DNA of 64,000 bases from Streptomyces sp. NBC_00271 (GTDB taxonomy: Bacteria; Actinomycetota; Actinomycetes; Streptomycetales; Streptomycetaceae), in the NCBI RefSeq assembly GCF_036178845.1, contig NZ_CP108070.1, forward strand, positions 3,906,001 to 3,970,000. The letters run 5' to 3'. Positions 55,461-64,000 of this stretch are shown piece after piece. Both the position numbers and the translations under genes were made by a program. Within the stretch, counting starts at the first letter, position 1. Each line of letters begins with the position of its first letter. Under the pieces are notes generated by a model. That model was not told where the DNA came from and did not search any database. It saw only the letters and a program-made list of their open reading frames with translations.

Positions 55461-56318
55461 ATGTCTGGCCAGTCGCTGCTCGTACCAGGAGAGCTCTCTC
55501 CCACCCGTCCCGTTCCGGGAAACATCAGGCGCCCCGAGTACGTGGGCAAGCCCGCCCCCACGCCGTACACCGGTCCGGAGGTACAGACCCCCGAGACCAT
55601 CGAGGCGATGCGGATCGCCGGGCGGATCGCCGCGCGGGCGATGGCCGAGGCGGCGAAGCTCATCGCGCCGGGCGTGACGACGGACGAGCTGGACCGGGTC
55701 GCGCACGCGTACATGTGCGACCACGGCGCCTATCCGTCCACCCTCGGTTACCGCGGCTTCCCCAAGTCCCTGTGCACCTCGGTCAACGAGGTCATCTGCC
55801 ACGGCATCCCCGACTCCACGGTGCTGCGGGACGGCGACATCATCAACCTCGACGTGACGGCGTACATCGGTGGCGTCCACGGCGACAACAACGCGACGTA
55901 CCTGGTCGGGGACGTGGACGACGAGTCGAGGCTCCTCGTCGAGCGGACCCGTGAATCCCTCGACCGCGCGATCAAGGCGGTCAAGCCGGGCCGCCAGATC
56001 AACGTCATCGGGCGCGTGATCGAGTCGTACGCCAAGCGGTTCGGATACGGGGTCGTGCGGGACTTCACGGGGCACGGGATCAACTCCTCGTTCCACTCAG
56101 GACTGATCATCCCGCACTACGACAGTCCGCACGCGACGACCGTCATCCAGCCCGGGATGACCTTCACGATCGAGCCGATGCTCACGCTCGGTACGCACGA
56201 CTACGACATGTGGGACGACGGGTGGACCGTCGTGACGAAGGACCGCAGGCGGACGGCGCAGTTCGAGCACACGCTGGTCGTCACGGAGAGCGGTACGGAG
56301 ATCCTCACGCTGCCGTAG
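55461..56318 (+). CDS. map: Methionine aminopeptidase, type I
   Basis: Removes N-terminal Met from nascent proteins using two metal ions. The 285-residue protein starts at ATG 55461 ([14 protein letters not shown]). Metal ligands are visible in [11 protein letters not shown] and [10 protein letters not shown] (Asp), [12 protein letters not shown] (His), TFTIEPML (Glu) and QFEHTLVVT (Glu). An N-terminal extension of about 40 residues is typical of one actinobacterial paralogue. It is probably leaderless and has a textbook terminator. Confidence 0.95.
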   Translation: MSGQSLLVPGELSPTRPVPGNIRRPEYVGKPAPTPYTGPEVQTPETIEAMRIAGRIAARAMAEAAKLIAPGVTTDELDRVAHAYMCDHGAYPSTLGYRGFPKSLCTSVNEVICHGIPDSTVLRDGDIINLDVTAYIGGVHGDNNATYLVGDVDDESRLLVERTRESLDRAIKAVKPGRQINVIGRVIESYAKRFGYGVVRDFTGHGINSSFHSGLIIPHYDSPHATTVIQPGMTFTIEPMLTLGTHDYDMWDDGWTVVTKDRRRTAQFEHTLVVTESGTEILTLP

Positions 56319-56373
56319 CCGCGTGCACGTAGCTCATAGCCCGTAGCTCGTGATTCATCGCTTGTCACACCTC

Positions 56374-56404
56374 GCCCGCCCTGGTCACAGGGCGGGCATT
56401 TTTT
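56374..56404 (+). terminator. Rho-independent terminator of map
   Basis: Perfect 10 bp arms GCCCGCCCTG/complement, 4-base loop, followed by ATTTTTT. Confidence 0.95.
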
Positions 56405-56466
56405 GTCGCCCGGCGGGGTACGTTTTTACCGACAGGATGTCGGGAACCTATCGAGAACCCATCGAC

Positions 56467-56485
56467 TTAGGTAAGCCTAACCATA
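56467..56485 (+). promoter_or_regulatory. Iron box upstream of the haem oxygenase gene
   Basis: TTAGGTAAGCCTAACCATA matches the DmdR/IdeR consensus TTAGGTTAGGCTCACCTAA at 14 of 19 positions, 44 bp before the start codon. Confidence 0.75.
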
Positions 56486-56529
56486 CAAAATCCTGACCGG
56501 TTCTCGTCCTCTTCGGCACCGGAGGTCCC

Positions 56530-57180
56530 ATGAATACGGCGTTCTCGACGCTGATCCGCACCGCGTCGCACGAGCAGCACATGGAGGCTGAGACCTCGAC
56601 GTTCATGAGCGACCTGCTCGGCGGCAGGCTCGGTGTCGAGGCGTACGCGCGCTACACCGAGCAGTTGTGGTTCGTGTACGAGGCGCTGGAGGCGGGCGCC
56701 GAGCGGTTGGCGTCCGATCCGGTGGCCGGGCCGTTCATCCGGCCGGAGTTGCTGCGTCGCGGTGCGCTGGAGCGTGACCTCACGCATCTGCGGGGTGCGG
56801 ACTGGCGGGCGACGCTCAGCGCGCTGCCCGCCACCGAGGCGTACGCGGCGCGGGTCGCCGAGTGTGCGCGTGAGTGGCCCGGCGGGTACGTCGCCCACCA
56901 CTACACCCGCTACCTCGGCGACCTCTCCGGCGGTCAGATCATCCGGGGCAAGGCGGAACAGACCTGGGGCTTCGCTCGGAAGGGTGACGGCGTCCGCTTC
57001 TATGTCTTCGAGGACATCGGGAATCCGGCCGCGTTCAAGCGGGGGTATCGCGAGTTGCTGGACGGGGTGCGGGCGAACGAGTTGGAGCGGCAGCGGATCG
57101 TTGCCGAGTGCAGGCGGGCGTTCGCCCTCAACACGGCGGTCTTCCACGCCCTGGGCGAGGAGTTCCCCCTCACCGCCTGA
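56530..57180 (+). CDS. hmuO: Haem oxygenase (biliverdin-forming)
   Basis: A 216-residue enzyme that opens haem to biliverdin, CO and iron. The proximal haem histidine is H14 in TASHEQHMEAE, followed by STFMSDLLGGRL, very like C. diphtheriae HmuO. The distal helix is YLGDLSGGQIIRGKA. Standard length for the class. The iron box implies expression under iron limitation for haem-iron recovery. GGAGG lies about 10 bp before ATG 56530. No haem uptake genes are in the window. Confidence 0.93.
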   Translation: MNTAFSTLIRTASHEQHMEAETSTFMSDLLGGRLGVEAYARYTEQLWFVYEALEAGAERLASDPVAGPFIRPELLRRGALERDLTHLRGADWRATLSALPATEAYAARVAECAREWPGGYVAHHYTRYLGDLSGGQIIRGKAEQTWGFARKGDGVRFYVFEDIGNPAAFKRGYRELLDGVRANELERQRIVAECRRAFALNTAVFHALGEEFPLTA

Positions 57181-57200
57181 CCCGGCACCCGACGACTTCT

Positions 57201-57350
57201 TCCGCCCCCGCCGCCCCTACCCGTCCCATCCCTGGGGGCTCCGCCCCCAGACCCCCATCGGCCTGAACGGCCTCGTCCTCAAACGCCGGACGGGCTGAGG
57301 CCCTTAGGGGCGCGGGGAACTGCGCGGCCAGCCCCCACCGGCCCGCAGCC
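57201..57350. repeat. Dispersed modular intergenic repeat, copy 3
   Basis: Module A (CCGCCCCCGCCGCCCCTACC through CTCCGCCCCCAGACCCCC) as at 37953; after a short segment (CTCGTCCTCAAACGCCGGAC) module B is present in inverted orientation (AGGGGCGCGGGGAACTGCGC through CCCCCACCGGCCCGCAGCC). Confidence 0.8.
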
Positions 57351-57375
57351 GACAACCGCACCGGGAGGGGGACGT

Positions 57376-58023
57376 TCAGGCTCGGAGCAGTCGTACGCGG
57401 CCGCCCACCTCCACCCACCCACCCGGCTGCGGCGCGGTGAGGATCTGGGAGCCGGCGCCCTGGACGATGTTCAGGGCCCGGCCCAGCCGGTCGGTGAGCA
57501 GCAGCGCCGCCGCCCCCGTCGCCTCGTCCTCCACGATGCCGTCGTCCCGTCCGGGAAAGCCTCGGGCCCGCACACGCCCGGCCGACTCGTCCTCCCAGGC
57601 CCAGGCATACACCCACTCCCCCGGCTCCGGCACGGCCAGCGCGTCGACCTCGTCGGCGGACCCGTACTGCCGCAACGTACGCCCCGGCGCCCACTCCGCC
57701 CGCGCCTCGATCCAGCTGAACTCCCCGTCCAGCCGCACCCCCACCACCCCGGCGGGCGTGACCAGTTCGGGTATGTCGAGCAGCCACCCCACCCCGACAC
57801 AGGGATGCCCGGCGAACGGCAGCCGCAGGGTCGGGGTGTAGATGTCGACGACCCCGCGCTCGGGGTCGTCGACGAACACGGTCTCGCTGAAACCGAGCTT
57901 CGCGGCGAACGCCTGCCGTTCCTCCGGATCCGGCATCACCGAACCCTCGCGCACCACACCGAGCTCGTTGCCATGTTCACCACCGGGCCCGCAGAAGACG
58001 CGCAGTACGTCGAAATCAGTCAC
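57376..58023 (-). CDS. PhzF-family isomerase-like protein
   Basis: A 215-residue protein related to PhzF/diaminopimelate-epimerase folds. Visible signatures: FDVLRVFCGPGGEHGNELGV, LGFSETVFVDDPERG (the catalytic Glu region) and LPFAGHPCVGVGWLL, DEATGAAALLLTDRLGR. It is shorter than typical PhzF (about 260-300 residues), so it is either a compact subfamily or reduced. No phenazine genes are near. Confidence 0.83.
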   Translation of the reverse strand: MTDFDVLRVFCGPGGEHGNELGVVREGSVMPDPEERQAFAAKLGFSETVFVDDPERGVVDIYTPTLRLPFAGHPCVGVGWLLDIPELVTPAGVVGVRLDGEFSWIEARAEWAPGRTLRQYGSADEVDALAVPEPGEWVYAWAWEDESAGRVRARGFPGRDDGIVEDEATGAAALLLTDRLGRALNIVQGAGSQILTAPQPGGWVEVGGRVRLLRA

Positions 58024-58055
58024 CGTCCCTATGTTAATCGGCCGGTGTTGGCCTA

Positions 58056-58850
58056 TCAGGCATCCCGAACAGCGTGAGTTGCTGGTCTGGAACGCTGGGC
58101 CCCCGAACGGTGGTGGGACCGTGCGGCGGGTGCTTTCCGGGCGGGCGCGCTCGCGTCTGACGCACCATGAGTGTGGTGCTGCGCGTCGTCCTGGCCGGAG
58201 CTGTCCGCTCCGTACGGCCCGGGGTGCGGCGACTCGGCGTTTCGGGGACGGCTGGCCCGGCGCAATCCTCCGGTCGCCGGATCCACCGCGATTACCGCGA
58301 GTCCGGCACGGCGTGCCATCCCGGCGAGCCGGTCGCGGAACTTCGCGGTCGGGATCCCGGCCACCGTGCGGCAGTTCAGATTCTCGACCACCAGCGCCGC
58401 ACAGTCATGGACTTGGGCAAGATGGATGAGCTGTGAGATGGCCTCGCGCAACCGGGCATCCCGGGTCGTGGCGGGAAGGCCCGCCAGTTCCAGAGGGAGG
58501 GTGCGGGGCGCGCCGACGGGGTTGCTGAACCTGTCGCCCCTTCTTCACCGAGGACCAGGAGGCGTCGAGGTACCAGCGCCTCCGTACGGGGTCGTAGGTG
58601 ATGCCGTAGCGCACCGGGGCACCCAAGTACCTGGCGGGACGGCGAGGCGGGCCTCGATCGCACCGATCGCCCGGCACAGGGACCCGATTCAGGCGTTCAA
58701 CGCCCGCCTGCCCAGCCGCGTCCGGATCCGACACCCGGAAGGCGGGGCAACCTCGAACGGGGCGGCCAGCGCGCGGAAGGAACGCAGCTCACGCGCTTCC
58801 CCATGCCGTACACCCCTGGCCCATGCGTGATGATCTCGACCAGCCGAAAC
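58056..58850 (-). pseudogene. Decayed TnpB/OrfB-type transposase
   Basis: Two overlapping minus-strand frames hold pieces of an IS200/IS605-OrfB-like protein: VRYGITYDPVRRRWYLDASW (about 58555-58615) and, in another frame, AISQLIHLAQVHDCAALVVE then AGIPTAKFRDRLAGMARRAG up to LAVIAVDPA near 58270. The expected zinc-finger/RuvC C-terminal blocks after VDPA are lost. At least one frameshift and deletions are needed. No ends or target duplication could be recognised. Confidence 0.7.
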
Positions 58851-59081
58851 TAACGCCGTCGCCTCACCCACCGGGGCACATGGCAACGACTGACAAACAA
58901 GTGATCCATTCCGTACACGAATGCCCGAAGGCGATCACCGGCCAATCCAGGACTGTTGCCCGACGACGGGACGATTGACCAACGCTTGACTGTTCCATGG
59001 TGTCTACTTTTGGCCACCGTGATCAGGCCGTGTCTATGCGTCAACTGTGAGAGCTGAATCACCGTAGGGGTGGGTAGGAGT

Positions 59082-59119
59082 GAGGTAAGCCTCAGGTAAG
59101 TTAGGCCAGCCTCACCATG
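59082..59119 (+). promoter_or_regulatory. Iron boxes upstream of efeO
   Basis: Two adjacent elements: GAGGTAAGCCTCAGGTAAG (59082-59100) and TTAGGCCAGCCTCACCATG (59101-59119). The latter matches the DmdR/IdeR consensus at 13 of 19 positions. They lie 50-87 bp upstream of efeO. Confidence 0.7.
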
Positions 59120-59168
59120 CCAGCGGGGATCTTCCGCCTGGTTTGTCCGTCGTTCTCTTGGAGCCTGA

Positions 59169-60305
59169 ATGCGAGCCGTCCGACTCTCAGTTGTCACCGC
59201 CGCCGCGACCGCGGCCGCTCTGGCCGCCGTCACGGGCTGCACCGAGAAGAGCGACGCTGGGTCCGGTGACGCGATCCGGGTGACCGCCGCCGACTCCAAG
59301 TGCGAGACCTCCACGAAGTCCGTCCCGGCCGGCCAGGTCACCCTGAACATCGAGAACAAGGGCTCGAAGGCCACCGAGGTCGAGATCCTCTTCCCGGACG
59401 ACCGGATCGTCTCCGAGAAGGAGAACATCGGCCCGGGCACCAAGTACACGCTGACCGCCGAGGTCAAGGCCGGTTCGTACGAGATAGCCTGCCGCCCCGG
59501 CATGAAGGGCCTCGGCGTCCGGCAGAAGCTCGCCGTGACCGGTGGCACGGTCGCCAAGCGCGACCCGCGCCTCGACAAGGCCGTGGCCGCCTACCGCGAG
59601 TACGCGCAGGAGCAGGCCGACGCGACGATCCCGAAGGTGGAGACGTTCGCCAACGCCATCAAGGCGGGCGACATCGAGGCCGCCAAGAAGGCCTATGCCT
59701 CCTCCCGCTTCGGCTGGGAGAGCACCGAGCCGATCGCCGAGTCCTTCGGGGACATCGACCCCAAGACCGACACCCGCGTCAACGACCTGGAGAAGGGCCA
59801 GAAGTGGACCGGTTGGCACGCGCTGGAGAAGGCCCTCTGGGCGGACAAGAAGGTCGGCGCCGAGCAGAAGACCCTCGCCGATGAGCTGGTCACCGACCTG
59901 AAGGACTGGCAGAAGCGGGTCGGCAAGGCTGAGATCACCCCGACCTCCATGGCCAACGGCGCCAAGGAACTGCTCGACGAGGTCGCCACCGGCAAGGTCA
60001 CCGGCGAGGAGGACCGCTACTCGCACACCGACCTCAGCGACTTCAAGGGCAACGTCGAGGGCGCGCAGAAGTCGTACGAGCTGCTCAAGCCGGTCGCACA
60101 GCAGAACGACAAGGCGCTGACCACCGAACTCGACAAGCAGTTCTCGGCGCTGAACGCGCTGCTCGAGAAGTACCGCACGGACAAGACCTCTGACGGCTTC
60201 GTGTCGTACGACAAGGTCACGAAGGACCAGCGCAAGGAGCTCTCGGACGCGGTCAACGCGCTCGCCGAGCCGCTGTCCAAGCTCGCCGCGGCTGTTGTGA
60301 AGTAG
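59169..60305 (+). CDS. efeO: EfeO-type iron uptake lipoprotein
   Basis: A 378-residue extracytoplasmic component of the EfeUOB ferrous-iron system. Lipoprotein signal with C24 (LAAVTGCTEKS). An N-terminal cupredoxin-like domain (30-130; QVTLNIENKGSKATEVEILF) precedes the M75/imelysin domain, with GWHALEKALW (metal-binding GWHxxE) near residue 217. GGAG precedes ATG 59169. It is the first gene of an efeO-efeB-efeU-lipoprotein operon. Confidence 0.93.
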   Translation: MRAVRLSVVTAAATAAALAAVTGCTEKSDAGSGDAIRVTAADSKCETSTKSVPAGQVTLNIENKGSKATEVEILFPDDRIVSEKENIGPGTKYTLTAEVKAGSYEIACRPGMKGLGVRQKLAVTGGTVAKRDPRLDKAVAAYREYAQEQADATIPKVETFANAIKAGDIEAAKKAYASSRFGWESTEPIAESFGDIDPKTDTRVNDLEKGQKWTGWHALEKALWADKKVGAEQKTLADELVTDLKDWQKRVGKAEITPTSMANGAKELLDEVATGKVTGEEDRYSHTDLSDFKGNVEGAQKSYELLKPVAQQNDKALTTELDKQFSALNALLEKYRTDKTSDGFVSYDKVTKDQRKELSDAVNALAEPLSKLAAAVVK

Positions 60306-60317
60306 GCGGAACACATC

Positions 60318-61595
60318 ATGACGAACGACACCACGCAAGCAGCGGGCGGACCTTCGCCCTCCCGGCGTTCGCTGATCGGCTGGGGCGGTGCCGGGCTCGC
60401 GCTCGGGGCCGCCGCGGCCGGCGGCGCGGTGGCGATGACCCGTACCGGCAACGACGTGGACCCGGCGGGTGCCGAGACCGGCGCCGCGGTCGCCTTCCAC
60501 GGCGCGCACCAGGCGGGCATCGCGACGCCGGTGCAGGACAGGCTCCACTTCGCCTCGTTCGACGTGAAGACGGACGACCGCGCCGAGTTCGTCCAGATGC
60601 TGAAGGACTGGACGGCCGCCGCGCGCCGGATGACCGCGGGACACGCGGTCGGTGACGGCGCGTACGGCGGACTGGCCGAGGCACCGCCGGACGACACCGG
60701 CGAGGCCCTGGGCCTCAAGCCGTCCCGGCTGACGCTGACCATCGGTTTCGGGCCCTCGCTGTTCGAGAAGTACGGCGAGAAGTTCGGGCTGACGGGGCAG
60801 CGGCCGGAGGCCCTCGTCGACCTGCCGCCGTTCCCCGGTGACAACCTGGAGAAGACGCGCAGCGACGGCGACCTGTGCGTCCAGGCCTGCGCGGACGACC
60901 CGCAGGTCGCGGTGCACGCGATCCGAAACCTGGCCCGGATCGGCTTCGGCAAGGTCGCCGTCCGCTGGTCGCAGCTCGGCTTCGGCAAGACCTCCTCGAC
61001 GACCCCCGACGCCCAGACCCCCCGCAACCTCATGGGGTTCAAGGACGGCACCCGCAACATCGCGGGCACCGAGCCGGACCGGCTGAAGAAGTTCGTATGG
61101 GTGGGCGAGGGCGAGGGTCCCGCCTGGATGACCGGCGGCTCGTACCTCGTGGCGCGCCGCATCCGGATGAACATCGAGACCTGGGACCGGACCTCGCTGC
61201 AGGAGCAGGAGGACGTCTTCGGCCGGGACAAGGGCGAGGGCGCGCCGGTCGGCAAGGCCAAGGAGCGCGACGAGCCGTTCCTGAAGGCGATGAAGCCCGA
61301 CGCGCACGTACGGCTCGCGCATCCCGACTCCAACGACGGGGTCACCCTGCTGCGCCGCGGCTACTCCTTCACGGACGGCACGGACGGCCTCGGCAGGCTG
61401 GAGGCCGGGCTGTTCTTCCTCGCCTACCAGCGTGACGTGCGCAAGGGGTTCATCCCGGTGCAGCGCAGCCTCGCGCGCTCCGACGCGCTCAACGAGTACA
61501 TCCAGCACGTGAGTTCGGCGGTCTTCGCCGTCCCGCCCGGCGTCCTCGACAAGGACGACTGGTGGGGGCGCGCGCTGTTCTCCAAGGAGGCGTAG
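60318..61595 (+). CDS. efeB: EfeB-type DyP peroxidase
   Basis: A 425-residue Tat-exported haem peroxidase (twin-arginine SRRSLIGWGGAGLALG). DyP signatures: GFKDGTRNIAG (catalytic Asp/Arg motif) and VRLAHPDSNDG (proximal haem His). In the Efe system it probably oxidises Fe(II) or assists iron extraction. It starts 12 bp after efeO. The reverse strand is open by bias. Confidence 0.93.
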   Translation: MTNDTTQAAGGPSPSRRSLIGWGGAGLALGAAAAGGAVAMTRTGNDVDPAGAETGAAVAFHGAHQAGIATPVQDRLHFASFDVKTDDRAEFVQMLKDWTAAARRMTAGHAVGDGAYGGLAEAPPDDTGEALGLKPSRLTLTIGFGPSLFEKYGEKFGLTGQRPEALVDLPPFPGDNLEKTRSDGDLCVQACADDPQVAVHAIRNLARIGFGKVAVRWSQLGFGKTSSTTPDAQTPRNLMGFKDGTRNIAGTEPDRLKKFVWVGEGEGPAWMTGGSYLVARRIRMNIETWDRTSLQEQEDVFGRDKGEGAPVGKAKERDEPFLKAMKPDAHVRLAHPDSNDGVTLLRRGYSFTDGTDGLGRLEAGLFFLAYQRDVRKGFIPVQRSLARSDALNEYIQHVSSAVFAVPPGVLDKDDWWGRALFSKEA

Positions 61596-61598
61596 TCG

Positions 61599-62474
61599 AT
61601 GTTCGGCAACTATCTGATCGGCCTGCGCGAGGGGCTGGAAGCCAGTCTCGTCGTCTGCATCCTCATCGCCTACCTGGTGAAGACCGACCGCAAGGACGCC
61701 CTGAAGCCCATCTGGATGGGCATCGGCGTCGCGATCGCCCTCGCGCTCGGCTTCGGCTGCGCGCTCGAGTTCGGCTCCCAGGAGCTGACGTTCGAGGCGC
61801 AGGAGGCGCTCGGCGGTTCGCTGTCGATCGTGGCGGTCGGCCTGGTGACATGGATGGTCTTCTGGATGCGGCGCACCGCCCGGCATCTGAAGTCCGAACT
61901 GCACGGCAGGCTGGACGCGGCGCTGGCGATGGGCACGGGCGCGCTGGTCGCGACCGCGTTCCTGGCCGTCGGCCGGGAGGGCCTGGAGACGGCGCTGTTC
62001 GTGTGGGCGTCGGTGCACGCGGCGAGCGACGGCACCCCGCGCCCGCTGATCGGTGTCGCCCTGGGCCTGGCCACCGCGGTCCTCCTCGGCTGGCTGTTCT
62101 ACCGGGGCGCCCTGAAGATCAACCTCGCGAAGTTCTTCACCTGGACCGGCGGCATGCTGGTCGTGGTCGCGGCGGGTGTGCTCGCGTACGGCGTCCACGA
62201 CCTGCAGGAGGCCGACTGGATCCCGGGGCTGCGGAATCTCGCCTTCGACATCAGTGGCACGATCCCGCCGGACAGCTGGTACGGCACGCTCCTCAAGGGC
62301 GTGTTGAACTTCCAGCCCGACCCGACGGTCCTTCAGGTCACGGTGTGGGCGCTGTACCTGGTCCCGACACTCGCGATCTTCCTCGCCCCGGTAGGGTTCG
62401 CCTCCGGGAAGGGGAAGGTGAAGGTACCTGATGAGCAGGGATCGCGCGGGTCGCAGCCCACGAAGGCTTCGTAG
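61599..62474 (+). CDS. efeU: EfeU-type iron permease
   Basis: A 291-residue FTR1-like permease with about seven hydrophobic helices and the two REGLE iron-binding motifs, GLREGLEASLVV (helix 1) and AVGREGLETALFV (helix 4). The start lies 3 bp after the efeB stop, and its last 44 bases overlap the following lipoprotein gene. Gene order is O-B-U, not the E. coli U-O-B. Confidence 0.93.
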   Translation: MFGNYLIGLREGLEASLVVCILIAYLVKTDRKDALKPIWMGIGVAIALALGFGCALEFGSQELTFEAQEALGGSLSIVAVGLVTWMVFWMRRTARHLKSELHGRLDAALAMGTGALVATAFLAVGREGLETALFVWASVHAASDGTPRPLIGVALGLATAVLLGWLFYRGALKINLAKFFTWTGGMLVVVAAGVLAYGVHDLQEADWIPGLRNLAFDISGTIPPDSWYGTLLKGVLNFQPDPTVLQVTVWALYLVPTLAIFLAPVGFASGKGKVKVPDEQGSRGSQPTKAS

Positions 62475-63444
62475 TCTCAACCGGTTCGCCCTGACAACGG
62501 GGGCGGTGACCGTTCTGTCCTTGACGGCGAGCGGCTGCGTGGTGGTGCACGGGGAGCGGGAAGTCGTACCGACGGCGACCCGGACCGAGGCCACCCGTGC
62601 GCTCAAGGACTTCACCGCCGCCTACAACAAGGCGGACAAGGCCAACGACAGTTCCCTGGACGCGGACCGCGTCACCGGCGCCCTGGGCGCCATCGACGGG
62701 GCGAAGCTGACGGCCGGGCAGAAGAACAATCCGGGCGGCAACCCGTCCTATTCACCGCTGTCGCTGACCGACGCGAAGTTCTCGATACCGGCGAAGGCGG
62801 GCTGGCCGCGCTGGTTCGTGGCCGACGCCGCGGCCAACAAGGGCGTGGCGGGCTACCGTTGGCTGCTCGTCTTCACCCGGGGCAGCGCGAACGACGTGTG
62901 GCAGGCCTCGTATCTGACCGTCCTCGCCGCCGCCGACGTACCGAAGTTCCAGCAGGACAAGGACGGTTGGGCGCAGCCCGTCACCGGGGACGACACGGCT
63001 CTCGCCGTCGAGCCGAACAGGCTGAGCCAGTCGTACACCACGTATCTGAAGAACGGCGGCGACACCTTCGCACCGGGCCTGCACACCTCGCAGTGGCGGA
63101 CCCAGCGCGCCAAGAACGCCACCAAGCCCGGTCTCGCCCGGCAGTACATCGACGAGCCGCTGACCTCCGGCGACTACGCCCCGGTGGGGCTGCGCACCGC
63201 GGGCGGCGGCGCGCTGGTCTTCTTCACCATCCGCCGCTTCGAGAAGCAGACCGCCGCGCTGGGCACCGAGATCCCGGCCCCCAGTGCGGACGTCAAGGCC
63301 CTGACCACCGGTGACATCAAGCAGTCCCTCACCCTGGAGTTCGTCTCCAACCAGGCGGTCCTGGACCCCGGGAAGAGCACGCAGAAGCAACAGGTGGCGG
63401 TGCTGGGGCGGATCGAGGGGCTGACGGGGGCGAAGGGCGGATAG
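62431..63444 (+). CDS. Uncharacterised lipoprotein of the efe operon
   Basis: A 337-residue exported protein. Signal peptide with basic start and hydrophobic core (RFALTTGAVTVLSLTASGC), lipobox cysteine C36. The mature part holds ATRALKDFTAAYNKADKAND, then GYRWLLVFTRGSANDVWQAS and APVGLRTAGGGALVFFTIRR; I recognise no named family. It overlaps efeU by 44 bases, which ties its expression to the iron system. Function unknown, possibly a membrane-anchored accessory. Confidence 0.8.
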   Translation: MSRDRAGRSPRRLRSLNRFALTTGAVTVLSLTASGCVVVHGEREVVPTATRTEATRALKDFTAAYNKADKANDSSLDADRVTGALGAIDGAKLTAGQKNNPGGNPSYSPLSLTDAKFSIPAKAGWPRWFVADAAANKGVAGYRWLLVFTRGSANDVWQASYLTVLAAADVPKFQQDKDGWAQPVTGDDTALAVEPNRLSQSYTTYLKNGGDTFAPGLHTSQWRTQRAKNATKPGLARQYIDEPLTSGDYAPVGLRTAGGGALVFFTIRRFEKQTAALGTEIPAPSADVKALTTGDIKQSLTLEFVSNQAVLDPGKSTQKQQVAVLGRIEGLTGAKGG

Positions 63445-63448
63445 CCGG

Positions 63449-64000
63449 CTAGTTGCGGTGGGGCCAGGCTGCCAGCTGGTCGTCCGACTCGTTCTCGCCC
63501 ACGTAACGGGCGCAGGCGTCCGTCAGGGCCTCGAGCAGGCTCAGGGGGTCGGGGAGGGGGTGTTCCGGGCCCCGTACCCAGTCGACCGTCAGGCCGCCGG
63601 GGAGCTGGGCCGGCGGCACGAGGACGTACGAGCCTCGGCAGTGCCAGCGCAGACCGGGGTGCTCGTCCGTCGTCTCGGGGTGCGAGTCCAGCTCGCACGG
63701 CCACCACTCGTCCTCGTCCTCGGGCGTACCGCGGGTGAGTGTGAAGAAGAACATGCGGCCGTCGCCGCTCTGCGCGACGGGCCCCACCTCCACACCGGAG
63801 GCGAGCAGCCGCTCCAGCGCCTCGCGGCCCGCGTCCACGGGCACGTCGAGGACGTCGTGCACCATGCCGGTCGCGGTGATGAAGTTGGCCTGCGGCTGAT
63901 GCCGGACCCACCGCTCGATCTGGGCGCGGTCGGTCGTGGACTGGGTCTGCCAGGCGAAGGAGACGGGGTGGCGCGCGGGGGTGGGACAGCCGACGCGGTC
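63449..64000 (-). CDS. DNA primase/polymerase-like protein, C-terminal part (N-terminus beyond window)
   Basis: The frame runs in from the right edge as PARHPVSFAWQTQSTTDRAQ and continues to the stop at 63449-63451. It reads IERWVRHQPQANFITATG then DVLDVPVDAGREALERLLAS and GRMFFFTLTRGTPEDEDEWW, the pattern of actinobacterial bifunctional primase/polymerase (prim-pol) N-terminal-domain proteins. The active-site half lies outside. The stop lies only 4 bp from the opposite lipoprotein stop. Confidence 0.7.
   Translation of the reverse strand, partial: DRVGCPTPARHPVSFAWQTQSTTDRAQIERWVRHQPQANFITATGMVHDVLDVPVDAGREALERLLASGVEVGPVAQSGDGRMFFFTLTRGTPEDEDEWWPCELDSHPETTDEHPGLRWHCRGSYVLVPPAQLPGGLTVDWVRGPEHPLPDPLSLLEALTDACARYVGENESDDQLAAWPHRN

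Noticed and set aside
56319..56373. Repeated GTAGCTC motifs after map
   Set aside because: Too short and irregular to call a repeat feature; only the terminator is supported.
59187..62615. 1142-codon open frame antisense to the efe operon
   Set aside because: Low-complexity Arg/Leu/Val/Asp composition produced by third-position GC; the plus strand has four well-supported genes.

Overview
The window is high-GC actinobacterial chromosome, almost certainly Streptomyces. The signs are strong GC bias at third codon positions, GTG starts, leaderless promoters, the malEFG-aglA-malR / glnE / gamma-glutamylpolyamine-synthetase-type glnA / nadE / panB / map gene set typical of the Streptomyces core, and DmdR-type iron boxes. 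From memory, gene content resembles the S. coelicolor SCO2226-SCO2270 area. That is recall, not a comparison made here.

Layout. (1) 1-12.9 kb is a starch and maltodextrin locus: a secreted pullulanase/amylase (cut by the left edge), two divergent secreted alpha-amylases (one with two CBM20-like modules), the maltose ABC importer genes malE-malF-malG without an ATPase, cytoplasmic alpha-glucosidase aglA and the LacI-type repressor malR. Repeated CTTGC motifs upstream of malE and of the pullulanase gene are likely MalR sites. A striking ~450 bp GC-rich degenerate repeat separates malE from malF. (2) 13-25.8 kb: a PAP2-type membrane protein, a divergent LysR/EamA pair, glnE, a translationally coupled secreted-phosphoesterase/MFS/TolB-like cassette, an SGNH hydrolase, a TetR/FBP-zinc-finger divergon and a GNAT acetyltransferase. 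(3) 25.8-28.4 kb is a decayed patch: a frameshifted serine hydrolase coupled to a truncated HTTM membrane protein, fused head-to-head to an N-terminally deleted ECF sigma factor.

(4) 28.4-38 kb: a glutamine-synthetase-like gene (glnA2 type), flavohaemoglobin hmpA with its NO sensor nsrR, a DUF3105/DUF305 pair, a secreted sedolisin protease and glutamine-dependent NAD synthetase. (5) 38-53.5 kb: an MFS exporter, a membrane-anchored EEP-family phosphodiesterase, a DHA2 exporter with its TetR, panB, a DrrA/DrrB-like ABC exporter facing a large AfsR/SARP-type regulator, a site-2 protease, npdG and an intracellular-looking sialidase. (6) 53.6-64 kb: an MFS gene, map, an iron/haem group (haem oxygenase; efeO-efeB-efeU plus a lipoprotein) with iron boxes, a PhzF protein, a decayed TnpB-type transposase and the C-terminal part of a prim-pol-like protein cut by the right edge.

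A recurring theme is short tandem repeats (7, 9, 14, 19 and 21 bp units) at or near gene ends, plus three copies of a modular dispersed intergenic repeat. No tRNA, rRNA, CRISPR array, intact insertion sequence or prophage was recognised. I did not find a clearly new multi-gene system. The best candidates for novelty are the malE-malF repeat, the short-repeat family, the sigma/HTTM junction and the lipoprotein fused to the efe operon by overlap.
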